Part shown: in pieces, positions 6,723-15,097 of the stretch
Numbering within the stretch: position 1 is the stretch's first letter
How the letters are laid out: each line of letters begins with the position of its first letter
Assembly (NCBI GenBank): GCA_964449165.1
Contig: CAYVAT010000038.1
Coordinates: 1 to 28,916, forward strand
DNA length: 28,916 bases
Direction of reading: 5' to 3'
Source of the DNA: CAYSCW01 sp964449165
GTDB taxonomy: Bacteria; Acidobacteriota; Aminicenantia; Aminicenantales; Aminicenantaceae
Notes under the pieces: model-generated
Database searches by the model: none
What the model was told of the DNA's origin: nothing
What the model saw: the letters and a program-made list of their open reading frames with translations, nothing else
Made by a program: the position numbers and the translations under genes

Positions 6723-8456
6723 TCACTTTTTCCAACGCGCGGTGACTTCGTAGTGAGTTTTCAAAATATCTTCTCCGCTCTCCTGGAAAACTGAATCAGG
6801 TTTAGCCGTCATAGTAAAGATGATGCTGCTTAATACTTTCTGTAGGCCCCAATCCTTATTAGGCCATCGGTATTTCCTCCCATCTCGATCTTCAACCACC
6901 TCCCAACTCAAACCGGCATTTTCTGATATCAGCAAGAAGTTGCAGACATCAAACCAAATCGGAGTGCCTTTGATTGCGACATCGATGGCTTTAGAATACT
7001 GTACGTTTTCAATCCATTGCGGCCGATCGATTTTTACCCAGCACTCCTGGGAACCCTGACCGCTCCCCTGGAGCGTCTTGATCGTGCTCCCGTTAATTTT
7101 TTCTTCAACGACTCTGACATAAATCTCGATATGGGCTTTCCCACCCCAACGGTCATGGGATTCAGGGAATCTTTCGTAATCGGTTGACCAGACACAATCA
7201 ACCTCCAAAACACGAGGACAAAATATCAACAAGTCTTTTTTGTACTCATAGGAAGAATCCGGTGCTTCAAGAGGCCCGACAAACTCTGTCTTCTCTTCAC
7301 AATTCCTATGCTCGGCAGTGATCTCAAACGGAGAGCAATCTTTATGGAGGATGACTCCCTTCATCTTGTATTTTCCGTCTTCATCTGTTGTCGTGGTCCA
7401 CTCTCGTCTGTTTCTCGGTGCTTCCTTGTCTTTAGGGGCTTTGACTGTCACCTTTGCTCCGCGGGCTGGCTTCCGTCCTTCCAAAGTTTCTATTTCCACT
7501 TTGCCGGAGATTGTGGCGTAGAATCCATCAATGTATTCTTCAGCCTCGGGCAAGTCATACTTTTCAGCCAATTTCAGGAAGAAATAGTGCCCCTTATCCT
7601 TTGGTAAATCACACAAGACCTTTTTTTCCTGGAGGTATTCCTCCATCAAATCTGTGGAATCGTCATACTCGCCCTGAAGTTTATACCACTTGCATTGTTC
7701 TCGGATCTCATCGACCATTTCCATTGCAGTATCGGCAGGCTGGATGGGTTCACCTTCATCCAGCGTTGTGAACTCATCCCGCCTCTCGCAATTAACGTCA
7801 AAATCCCTGTTAGGCATAACCAAATTCCCTTCTTGATCAATATGTCCGAATTCACTTCTTCTACCTTTATAGAGTCCTGTATTACCTTCTTCCACATCAC
7901 CGTTGGCGAAGCGCATTAGGCAGCGGGCGTAATCTCGAATGATTTCTCTATCAAACCCGAATTCCTCTGCCCATCTAAACAATTTTTGCCCCACTTCGGG
8001 TCCGGCTTTAAAGACAGCATTTTCCCAACTATCCGCACCTCCACTGGCTCCTTTTGTCTTGATACGCATGAAGACATAGCCACCCGTCCACAAAGTGGTG
8101 TTTCCTGAGTCTTGAGCGAGTTCTTTTAAATCAAAAAACTTATTCTGCCAATAGGGATTCCCGCTTAACTGGGCTTTACCGGCCAGCTCCGTCGCCTTGT
8201 TTCTGTCTGCGGCCTTTATTCTCATCCATTTTCTGTACTCATTGATATTTTCTGGGGAAGTACGAGGTTCTAATTCCTCTCGCTCAATCTTAGCCTTCAA
8301 CTGGTCGTATTCTTTCTGCCAATCCTCTATTCCGCTTGAGATATTTGGAATCCCCAATAAGAGAACTAAAGTTAGAGAAAGAATCAAAATTCGACTCTCA
8401 TTTAGCTTAGGGAACTCCCGGGAGTTCGAACCGTACTTGTAAGATAAAATATTCAT
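6723..8456 (-). CDS. Large secreted protein of unknown function with carboxypeptidase-regulatory-like domain
   Basis: This is a 577-residue protein. About 20 polar residues precede the hydrophobic signal or anchor core (residues 22-37, ILILSLTLVLLLGIPN), which is a long n-region. Residues 43-310 are charged and helical and not recognised. Residues about 314-412 (ATISGKVEIETLEGRKPARG, then TDEDGKYKMKGV) look like a carboxypeptidase-regulatory-like or CNA-B-type beta-sandwich, a common surface module. The C-terminal 160 residues are beta-rich with a WVKIDRPQWIENVQ segment. Several cysteines (for example 222, 255, 282, 374, 386) could form disulfides. AGGGGG precedes the ATG. A good promoter-like sequence lies about 100 bases upstream. 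It forms a likely two-gene unit with the 61-residue peptide. Confidence 0.7.
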   Translation of the reverse strand: MNILSYKYGSNSREFPKLNESRILILSLTLVLLLGIPNISSGIEDWQKEYDQLKAKIEREELEPRTSPENINEYRKWMRIKAADRNKATELAGKAQLSGNPYWQNKFFDLKELAQDSGNTTLWTGGYVFMRIKTKGASGGADSWENAVFKAGPEVGQKLFRWAEEFGFDREIIRDYARCLMRFANGDVEEGNTGLYKGRRSEFGHIDQEGNLVMPNRDFDVNCERRDEFTTLDEGEPIQPADTAMEMVDEIREQCKWYKLQGEYDDSTDLMEEYLQEKKVLCDLPKDKGHYFFLKLAEKYDLPEAEEYIDGFYATISGKVEIETLEGRKPARGAKVTVKAPKDKEAPRNRREWTTTTDEDGKYKMKGVILHKDCSPFEITAEHRNCEEKTEFVGPLEAPDSSYEYKKDLLIFCPRVLEVDCVWSTDYERFPESHDRWGGKAHIEIYVRVVEEKINGSTIKTLQGSGQGSQECWVKIDRPQWIENVQYSKAIDVAIKGTPIWFDVCNFLLISENAGLSWEVVEDRDGRKYRWPNKDWGLQKVLSSIIFTMTAKPDSVFQESGEDILKTHYEVTARWKK

Positions 8457-8789
8457 GATGATTTTCCCCCTTCAGGAGCTAGACATAGTTTTCTTATCTA
8501 GCGTCCATTTGCTTCCTTTTTTAATCAGAATCCGCCCTTCATTCTAGTCAATATCACACGAAAAAATTGTTGTCAATTACAGGAGTGTTTTTTCCGTTAT
8601 CATGGTTTTAAGTGTTGCACTGATTACAGTCATTACATAGGTGGTTAAAGCTGCTTATGACTAGGGCAAAGCTAGATACTTTTCCTATACAGCTGATTGT
8701 CAAAATATTCCTTCCATCACCAATATCTGAATTTGATTTTGATAAACAACTGGAAGGAATGAAAAATATTGTGTTCTGAATTGCTGCAG
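8457..8789. other. Intergenic spacer, mostly featureless
   Basis: Apart from the promoter candidate at 8548-8576 on the minus strand, no gene, hairpin with a T-run, or repeat was recognised in this 333-base stretch. It separates the 577-residue protein gene from the end of the membrane protein gene at 8790. Confidence 0.5.
8548..8576 (-). promoter_or_regulatory. Candidate sigma70-type promoter for the 577-residue protein gene
   Basis: On the minus strand a perfect TTGACA (8576-8571) is followed by a 17-base spacer and TATTGA (8553-8548). The start codon is about 90 bases downstream. The -35 is perfect and the -10 only partial. Confidence 0.4.
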
Positions 8790-9410
8790 TTAACCTAGAA
8801 ACTTCGCGACTGTCCAGAGTGCGATCGATACGAGGATGGTGCCAGCATAGGACCAGCGCGGACGCCGGTCAAAAAGAGTTCCTCCATTTTTACCGACAAA
8901 AAATCCCAAGGGCACAACGAGTGCTGCTATAACGGTGATAATGCTCCCACTGATAAAAATGTGGTAGGAAACCTTTGAAAATCCCCCTGCTATCCAATAT
9001 TCATAGCGAAAGACATATGTGATCAAAAGAGCAAAAAGTGCATTATTCACAAAAGTACTCAGCATGCCTGCTGCGGCCCATCTGAGTGGCGCTTGTTTTT
9101 TATTTTTGATGATCAAAGAAGAAAAGACATCAAATGTGGCACCTAAAAGGAAGATTCCGAGAAGATGGCAGTAGGAAGGGGCTGTATTCGCTAAACGGAA
9201 GAGAACAGCAAATGTCCCGATCAAGACCGAAGAACCGGGCTTGTTAATCATGCCGCGAGAGATCGCCAGCAAAAAAAGAGCCATAACCGTTAGGATAACC
9301 GATGAATTTTGAACATCATTCCGATAGAGGATTTCTCCCAGGAAGACTTCGTTTATTCCCCAGATTGAGCCGAAGAGAAACAGCCACATTATGGGTTTAA
9401 ATTTTTTCAT
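8790..9410 (-). CDS. Multi-pass membrane protein, unknown, translationally linked to MobB
   Basis: This 206-residue protein is almost wholly hydrophobic, with about six predicted helices (for example IMWLFLFGSIWGINEVFLGE, LLGIFLLGATFDVFSSLI, SGSIITVIAALVVPLGFFVG). The size and helix number resemble substrate-binding S components of ECF transporters or other small permeases, but no signature is recognised. Its ATG at 9410 lies 14 bases inside the MobB gene, so the two are translated from one mRNA. The pairing suggests a link to molybdenum or tungsten, or to the cofactor. This is inference from position only. Confidence 0.65.
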   Translation of the reverse strand: MKKFKPIMWLFLFGSIWGINEVFLGEILYRNDVQNSSVILTVMALFLLAISRGMINKPGSSVLIGTFAVLFRLANTAPSYCHLLGIFLLGATFDVFSSLIIKNKKQAPLRWAAAGMLSTFVNNALFALLITYVFRYEYWIAGGFSKVSYHIFISGSIITVIAALVVPLGFFVGKNGGTLFDRRPRWSYAGTILVSIALWTVAKFLG

Positions 9411-10062
9411 CTTTTTTTCCCTTTCTTGACATGGATAGAGTGATACATTCCGGGTCTTCCGGTATCCCCTCCAGGGAATGGATCATTCCCATCAGGGCGT
9501 TGCTGAATATTTTCTGGACAAAGGGATTCATAGCTATGGATACATCGTCAATATCGAGCCGGAGCTGCGGCTCCTTTTCATCAGAATAATTTTCCAGGAA
9601 ATCGACAATTTTTTCAATGTCTTCCGGATGAAACACAGGTATGTCCTCTCTCACATCAAAATCTGAAACAACGGCGGTCAGTTCATCTGGAGAGCAAGAT
9701 ATTTTTTCAGAAAATCCTTTGCGTAACACCTCGATTTTTTTGAGTTTTTTATCTGACTTAGCTCCCTCAACCAGGATAATGTCGCTGCACTGAAGATACT
9801 CTCTGGAAATCTTTTTAACATCGAGTTCGGTCTTTTTTCGCTGAAAGACAACCATTCCATCCGGAGAATACATACAGACAGAATCGGATCCAGCTTCCAT
9901 AAATTGAGCTGTGTCTTTTCCCTGTTCTTCGAGGTCAAAACCATGGGCGCAATGTTTTATGACTGATACAGTGTAATCCCTGCTTTTGAGTTCACCGATC
10001 AGTTTCCGCATGAGGTGTGTTTTACCTGAATCGGAAATTCCAACAAAAGCAAATATTTTCAT
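9397..10062 (-). CDS. mobB: Molybdopterin-guanine dinucleotide biosynthesis protein B (MobB-like GTPase)
   Basis: The 221-residue protein begins MKIFAFVGISDSGKTHLMRK, with a P-loop GISDSGKT at residues 8-15. This is followed by the MobB family's VSVIKHCAHGFDLEEQGKDT segment (K-H-x7-D-x3-KDT) and an ILVEGAKSDKKLKKIEVLRK segment, the usual EG-x-K-x-KxEV strand. MobB binds GTP and assists MobA in adding GMP to molybdopterin. A C-terminal extension (about 165-221, with MNPFVQKIFSNALMGMIHSL) resembles tails seen in some archaeal and deep-branching MobB proteins. No Shine-Dalgarno is visible; a TATAAT on the minus strand at 10079-10074 implies a very short leader. No other cofactor genes are in the window. 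Confidence 0.85.
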   Translation of the reverse strand: MKIFAFVGISDSGKTHLMRKLIGELKSRDYTVSVIKHCAHGFDLEEQGKDTAQFMEAGSDSVCMYSPDGMVVFQRKKTELDVKKISREYLQCSDIILVEGAKSDKKLKKIEVLRKGFSEKISCSPDELTAVVSDFDVREDIPVFHPEDIEKIVDFLENYSDEKEPQLRLDIDDVSIAMNPFVQKIFSNALMGMIHSLEGIPEDPECITLSMSRKGKKDEKI

Positions 10063-10193
10063 CTAATTATCACATTATATTGGGTAGTAACGAACAGATT
10101 GTATAATCGGGCATATTCTATGTCAAATTCATAATTTATGCCGTCCTGAAAACCCGACGCCGCCACTTTGTTGAAGGACATCATTAACATACA

Positions 10194-10211
10194 CAGAATC
10201 AAGCGATTCTG
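10194..10211. repeat. Perfect inverted repeat upstream of the TonB receptor promoter
   Basis: CAGAATC-AAGC-GATTCTG is a 7-bp perfect dyad with a 4-base centre. It ends six bases before the candidate -35 box of the TonB receptor gene, so it could be an operator. The T-run after it starts ten bases away and no plus-strand gene precedes it, so a terminator is less likely. Confidence 0.4.
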
Positions 10212-10216
10212 CTTCC

Positions 10217-10246
10217 TTGACTTTTTTTTGTGTTTTCTGCTAGATT
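10217..10246 (+). promoter_or_regulatory. Candidate promoter of the TonB receptor gene
   Basis: TTGACT (10217-10222), an 18-base spacer and TAGATT (10241-10246) form a moderate sigma70-like promoter. Initiation near 10252 would give a leader of about 100 bases that starts at the structured element described next. Confidence 0.4.
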
Positions 10247-10251
10247 TTACA

Positions 10252-10355
10252 CTTACTCCGAGTCGACGGGGCTAAAGCGTCTTGCCATGCCCCTAGACCG
10301 TTAGGGTTCAGCCTGAAAAAGCTGGGCCTTCCGTGTTTGAAAAGGAGAAAGAATC
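10252..10355 (+). ncRNA. Candidate structured 5' leader (riboswitch-like) of the TonB receptor mRNA
   Basis: Several helices can be drawn by hand. GGGGC (10268-10272) pairs with GCCCC (10289-10293). CCCUA (10291-10295) pairs with UAGGG (10302-10306) around GACCGU. A 10-bp arm joins 10303-10312 to 10321-10330 with an 8-base loop and three G-U pairs. The second helix uses bases of both others, so it is mutually exclusive with them. CUUACUCC (10252-10259) can pair with the ribosome site GGAGAAAG (10344-10351) with one A-A mismatch, closing the domain. This is the layout of a translational switch. The cobalamin riboswitch core, usual for TonB receptors, was not found. A weak resemblance to the Moco aptamer layout (two arms then a CCGU segment) was noted but is not enough to name it. 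Confidence 0.4.
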
Positions 10356-12305
10356 ATGCGGATACATTTATTCCCCTTCAAATTCATCCTCTTTTCTATG
10401 TTCCTGTTCAGCCTGATTGCATCGTCTTGTCTTGTGCACGCTCAGGAGGAAAAGTCTCAGGAAGAAAAGAAAAAGGAGGAAAAAACACCTGTTATCACCG
10501 AAGAAATCCTGGTGGTCGGAGAAGCCCCCAAAGACAGGCCGGTATCTTCGGTGACGGTTTTGGATGAAACCCTGATAGAACAGGTCAAGCCCATCGACCT
10601 TTCCGAAGCTATCCGCTATGCACCGGGTGTTACGGTGACATTCGGCGACAAGTCCGTTTATACCTTGAAACTCAGGGGCGTGGATTCAAGAAGGATTGCC
10701 CTTTTGATTGACGGCATTCCCGTCTATGAACCCTATTACAGCACGTTTGATTTGAAAACGGTTTCCGCAGATGGAATCGACTCCCTCAAGTTAACCAGAG
10801 GGCCTTCTTCGGTTCTCTACGGGCCTAACACCCTTGGTGGAATAGTCAATGTCATCACCCAGCGTCCTACAGGCAATCCCACGTTATCGCTCCATGCTTC
10901 CTACGGAGAGCTCAACACACGGAGCATCGGATTGCGTTCCGGCTTCCAGCTTGACCGGTGGGCGTTTTCCGGCAGCCTGCAATACCAGGATTCGGACGGT
11001 TATTACATTCCGGATAAGGAGGCCGGTGAAAGACTGGAGAGGACTAATACTGATTACCAAAGGGCCAACCTGAACGGGAAAATCTATTTCAATCCTTCCA
11101 ATAATACGGAAATATTATTGAATACGGGAATTCACCTGTCCAACTACGGCATGCCTCCGGATATCGTTGCTTTCAGACCACGCTACTGGAGATTCAAAAA
11201 ATGGAACCGCTATTCGTTCAATGCGGGTGGGTACACGGCTCTCAGCGAAAAATCGGTTATCCGCTACAGGGCGTTTTATGTTCAACATGACAACGTGCTG
11301 GACATGTTCACGGATAGTGAGCTGAAAGTAATGCGGTTCGAGAGCACACATAACAATTCTATTTACGGTCTTTTCGGCCTGGCAGACATCTCCACGTCCC
11401 GCTCAAACCAGCTGAAATTCAGCCTTTCTTTTCAACGGGATATAGCCAGAACCCAGGATGACGCAGGTGATCCCTGGAATAAGTACGACCAGGGTACATT
11501 TTCCTTAGGCCTGGAAGATTATTTTACCTTCGCAGATAATTGGGTGCTGGTTGCGGGATTGAGCCTTGACTACCTCAATAAGTTCACCGGCGAGAACACT
11601 TCACGGTTCAATCCTCTTGTCGGTATCAAATACACGCCGATCCGGCAACTGGACCTGCATTTTTCCTTTTCCCAGAAATCGCGTTTTCCGTCCATGAGGT
11701 CGATGTATTCCGACTCTTCAGGGAATCCGGATCTCTTGAGCGAGATAGGCACCATATGGGAATTAGGGTTTACCTATAATGAGCATTTTTTGTTGAGCGG
11801 AGCCGCTTTTCTGACACGCTTCAAGGATTTGATCGACAGCGTCCGCCTGCCGGAGTACGATTTCGAACGCATCTATTTCAACATCGGAAAGGCGCGCATA
11901 GACGGCTTTGAGCTTCAATTGCAGAAAGCATTTCAGAAAGGAACCCTGACCCTGAACTACACGTTCCTCGATCACTGGAACGAGAGCGACGATCAGCCCC
12001 TGACTGTAATTTCCAAGCACAACCTGAATTTCGATTTTCAGGTCCTTCCCGTACCAAACCTCCGCATAACTCTTCTGGGTTTGCTGGCGTCCTCCTCTTC
12101 CTGGTTGAACATCGATACCAATGAACTCCAAGAGATTCCGTCCTATTTCAACTTGGATGTTGTTGCCGCTTATCGGTGGAACCGTGTCGAGCTTTTCTTG
12201 AAAGTCACTAACGTATTCGACAAATTCATTTATACCGAGCTGGGCTTCCCCTGGCGGGGACGGTATTTCGAATTAGGATTCAGAGCCGCCGTGTTCAATA
12301 GGTAA
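10356..12305 (+). CDS. TonB-dependent outer-membrane receptor
   Basis: This 649-residue receptor has a signal peptide (residues 1 to about 29, ending LVHA). A highly charged Glu/Lys linker (31-44) is followed by a TonB box-like TEEILVVG (48-55). The plug domain spans about 60-170, with SEAIRYAPGVTVTFGDKSVY, LRGVDSRRIALLIDGIPVYE and the GPSSVLYGPNTLGGIVNVIT segment that typifies the family. The remaining 480 residues are beta-strand repeats of a 22-strand barrel, closing with GRYFELGFRAAVFNR. It resembles BtuB and other vitamin or metal receptors in size; the ligand cannot be read from sequence. AAGGAG lies before the ATG. Its long, foldable leader and divergent placement from mobB suggest ligand-responsive control. 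It converges on the permease gene with 85 bases between. Confidence 0.92.
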   Translation: MRIHLFPFKFILFSMFLFSLIASSCLVHAQEEKSQEEKKKEEKTPVITEEILVVGEAPKDRPVSSVTVLDETLIEQVKPIDLSEAIRYAPGVTVTFGDKSVYTLKLRGVDSRRIALLIDGIPVYEPYYSTFDLKTVSADGIDSLKLTRGPSSVLYGPNTLGGIVNVITQRPTGNPTLSLHASYGELNTRSIGLRSGFQLDRWAFSGSLQYQDSDGYYIPDKEAGERLERTNTDYQRANLNGKIYFNPSNNTEILLNTGIHLSNYGMPPDIVAFRPRYWRFKKWNRYSFNAGGYTALSEKSVIRYRAFYVQHDNVLDMFTDSELKVMRFESTHNNSIYGLFGLADISTSRSNQLKFSLSFQRDIARTQDDAGDPWNKYDQGTFSLGLEDYFTFADNWVLVAGLSLDYLNKFTGENTSRFNPLVGIKYTPIRQLDLHFSFSQKSRFPSMRSMYSDSSGNPDLLSEIGTIWELGFTYNEHFLLSGAAFLTRFKDLIDSVRLPEYDFERIYFNIGKARIDGFELQLQKAFQKGTLTLNYTFLDHWNESDDQPLTVISKHNLNFDFQVLPVPNLRITLLGLLASSSSWLNIDTNELQEIPSYFNLDVVAAYRWNRVELFLKVTNVFDKFIYTELGFPWRGRYFELGFRAAVFNR

Positions 12306-12390
12306 GACAAAGGACTTTCTGCCATCCTCCCACAACCCACATTTCATACCGGACAACATAAGTAATGAAAAGACCAATATTAGCCGCTCT

Positions 12391-14835
12391 TTATTCGTAG
12401 CGGAGCGAATCGACCGGATTGGCCGTAGCTGTTTTTATAATATGGAAGGATACGGAGAGAATCGACACAGCCAGAGCTATAGCTGCAGCCATAAGAAACA
12501 ACAGAGGTGCAACATGCACCCTGTAGGCAAAATTTTGCAGCCACATCTTTGTTGCATAATAAGCCAAAGGACAGGCGATAAAACTGGCAAGAAGGACCCA
12601 TCTAGAAAATGTTTTAGAAAACATAAGAGCAATATTGGAGACTGAGGCTCCGAGCACTTTACGAATTCCTATTTCCTTGGTCCTCTGCTGCATCATAAAG
12701 GCTGCCAGGCCCAAAAGACCCAGAGTGGAAATGACCAGACCCATGCTGGCGATAATACCAAGCAGTTTGCCGATCTGCTCTTCGGCCCGGTACTGCCGGT
12801 CAAAATCCTCATCCAGAAAGTATCCTTCATAAGGAAAAGAGGGATAGAGTTTTTGCCACAAATTTTCGATAAAGGATAGGGTTTCGCCTAAAGAACTCGT
12901 CTCTAGTGTCAAAGTCAGGGTGTTGAAATCAAATGGTGCATAGATCATGAAAAGAGGTTCAACCATCTCCTGCATCCCCCGATAGTGAAAATCCTTTGTA
13001 ATGCCGATAATTTCTCTGGAAACTTTCCTCCCATCATACCAGCCAAGATACCAGCGTTTTCCGATGGCTTCCTCAGGGGTATTGTACCCAAGAAATTTCA
13101 CTGCAGATTCATTGATGAGGATAGCGCTGTTGGCATCATTTCTGTCTCTTTGAAGCGGCCGTCCCACCGCCATATCGATTTTATACTGGGAGATAAAATC
13201 GTAATCGATCGCCATGAAATTCAGTTTTTTTGCCGGTTGGTTGATCTCCTCAGTCTGGCTCAAGTAACTTTCACTCAGACGCCTTCCCGGAGCATTTGAA
13301 GAGGCGGTGGCTCCTACGATCGAGTGATGGCTTAAAAATTCTTTCTTTATAGTAGTGAAGTTTCTGCTGAATGAGGAGGTGTACCTGAACGGAATGACAA
13401 TTTTCTGTTCTTTATCAAATCCGAGTGTCCGGCTTTTCATAAATTTGAGCTGCTGAAAGACCGTTAGAGTCCCGATGATAAGAAAGATGGATATGGCAAA
13501 CTGGAAAACGACCAGGACTTTGATCATAAACGATCCCTTTGTCCCTGCAGACGAATGTCCCTTAAGCACCGATGCTGGTTTAAATGCGGTCAACACCGCT
13601 GCCGGGTATCCGCCAGAGACAGCAGTAACAATTACGACAAGTCCCGCCAGGGTGAAAAGCACATATGGATGGATTATCTGGGAAAAAGCCAGAGTCGTTC
13701 CCGCGATCTCATTAAACAACGGTAGAAGAATATCACATATAAAAAAGGAAAATCCCATAGCCATTATAGTGATGATTAGTGATTCTCCCAGGAACTGTCT
13801 GACGAGTTGGAAGCGGCCTGCCCCCAAGACTTTGCGCATCCCAACTTCTTTGGCCCTGTAAACAGAACGGGCATTAGAAAGATTGATAAAATTCATGCAC
13901 CCGATCAAAAGGACCAGAAGTCCGATCAATGAGTAAATGGCTATGTAGACTATGTTCCCGGGCGGCTCCATCTCTCCCTGCAAATTGGATTGGAAATGAA
14001 TGGCTGGCAAAGGCTGGAGAAAATAGCGCCGTTCCTGACCCCATTCTTTCAACTGCCTCCCTACGTAATCAAAGGCCATAAGACTGATCTGCTCTTCAAA
14101 ATTGCCCACATCCGTGTTGGGAGCGAGTTTGATATAGGTGTAGGTCTGGCGGTCGTGCCATGACTGGCGGAGCGCATCCAGCTTGAGCTGTTTTGTGGAA
14201 ACAAGGATATCGTATTTGAAATGTGTATTGGAAGGTGGATTTTCTACAACTCCTGTGATTTCAAAATCGGCTTTTTCAAAGTCCGGGCTGGACATCGATC
14301 GCACGCCTCGAAAGGCACCCTCCTTGATTTCAATTGTCTTCCCTACAGGATTTTGCTTCCCGAAATACTTTTCAGCTATGCGCCGGGTTATCACGACAGT
14401 CCAGGGTCTTACCAAAGCCGATCGAGGGTCTCCATAAACAAAAGGAATATGGAAAATATCGAATATTTCCTGATCGGCATATCCCATGCGGTCCTCAAAA
14501 AAATACATATCGCCATTTCTGACTATCCTGTCACGAATAGGCATGTAACGGGCGGCGATTTCCACCTGAGGAAAATTATCACTCAATTCCGGCGCAACAC
14601 CTGCATTGATTCCCGCACTTTGAAATTCCCCTGAAGGGACCTTCCACCACATGGCCACACGATAGATACGATCTGCATCATCATGATACTTGTCATAAGT
14701 CAGCTCACTGGCCACATAAAGGAAGATTACAATACAAGAGGCCATCCCCACAGCCAGCCCCGCTATGTTTATAAAAGAAAAGCCCTTATGCTTTCTGATG
14801 TTCCTCAATGTGATTTTAATGTAGTTGAAAAACAT
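12391..14835 (-). CDS. FtsX/MacB-type ABC transporter permease (814 residues)
   Basis: The frame extends to 14910, but ATG 14835 is chosen because a GGAGG site sits seven bases ahead of it and the protein then begins MFFNYIKITLRNIRKHKGFS, the usual start of this family. The order is TM1 (20-45), a MacB-like periplasmic core to about 280, an FtsX block of three helices from about 300 (with ARSVYRAKEVGMRKVLGAGR), a second periplasmic domain, and a second FtsX block with QQRTKEIGIRKVLGASVSNI, ending NPVDSLRYE. Such permeases work with a MacB/LolD-type ATPase, mostly in export or lipoprotein release, but no ATPase gene is near. It is paralogous to the permease at 25321-27924. A LolA-like gene fragment overlaps its start. 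Confidence 0.9.
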   Translation of the reverse strand: MFFNYIKITLRNIRKHKGFSFINIAGLAVGMASCIVIFLYVASELTYDKYHDDADRIYRVAMWWKVPSGEFQSAGINAGVAPELSDNFPQVEIAARYMPIRDRIVRNGDMYFFEDRMGYADQEIFDIFHIPFVYGDPRSALVRPWTVVITRRIAEKYFGKQNPVGKTIEIKEGAFRGVRSMSSPDFEKADFEITGVVENPPSNTHFKYDILVSTKQLKLDALRQSWHDRQTYTYIKLAPNTDVGNFEEQISLMAFDYVGRQLKEWGQERRYFLQPLPAIHFQSNLQGEMEPPGNIVYIAIYSLIGLLVLLIGCMNFINLSNARSVYRAKEVGMRKVLGAGRFQLVRQFLGESLIITIMAMGFSFFICDILLPLFNEIAGTTLAFSQIIHPYVLFTLAGLVVIVTAVSGGYPAAVLTAFKPASVLKGHSSAGTKGSFMIKVLVVFQFAISIFLIIGTLTVFQQLKFMKSRTLGFDKEQKIVIPFRYTSSFSRNFTTIKKEFLSHHSIVGATASSNAPGRRLSESYLSQTEEINQPAKKLNFMAIDYDFISQYKIDMAVGRPLQRDRNDANSAILINESAVKFLGYNTPEEAIGKRWYLGWYDGRKVSREIIGITKDFHYRGMQEMVEPLFMIYAPFDFNTLTLTLETSSLGETLSFIENLWQKLYPSFPYEGYFLDEDFDRQYRAEEQIGKLLGIIASMGLVISTLGLLGLAAFMMQQRTKEIGIRKVLGASVSNIALMFSKTFSRWVLLASFIACPLAYYATKMWLQNFAYRVHVAPLLFLMAAAIALAVSILSVSFHIIKTATANPVDSLRYE

Positions 14836-15097
14836 ATATCCTCCAACTATTATCACTGACATTCCATATCGATTCTCTATCGGTTGCGCTGAATTGGTCA
14901 TTGTTCTCAAAACCTTGGCGGTAAAAATATGGGCGCTTGTACATCCGGACCAATCTTGGTTGCTCGCCTCTTGTGCTCTGGGTGCTTATTACAATGACCA
15001 TGGTTTTAACTGCCTTCCAGGCTTCTCTGCCGCCAGTTGCTTCGATATGCCTTTCGATGACCTCTTCGGCTGTTGCTGCCAGTTTGCCTTCGTTCAA
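14816..15097 (-). pseudogene. Fragment of a LolA-like lipoprotein-sorting-type gene
   Basis: This 93-codon frame has no ATG; the nearest start is TTG at 15097, overlapping the stop of the serine hydrolase gene. It reads EEVIERHIEATGGREAWKAV and KTMVIVISTQSTRGEQP, with VRMYKRPYFYRQGFEN later. This is the N-terminal part of the family with an HIxAxGGxxxxxxxKT opening and a following substrate strand. Members have a signal peptide and about 230-260 residues; this one lacks the signal and ends early after SIWNVSDNSWRIY. Truncation at both ends suggests a remnant left by deletion between the serine hydrolase and the permease. A similar module occurs inside the fusion at 22478-24646. Expression as a short peptide is possible but unlikely. 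Confidence 0.55.

Noticed and set aside
10252..10355. Cobalamin or Moco riboswitch by name
   Set aside because: The cobalamin core (GCCACTG and its partners) is absent. Likeness to the Moco aptamer is limited to general layout and short words, so only an unnamed structured leader is reported.
14836..14910. Extended N-terminus of the 814-residue permease
   Set aside because: The extra 25 residues lack a ribosome site, run into the LolA-like fragment and are absent from the paralogue's equivalent start; ATG 14835 has GGAGG.
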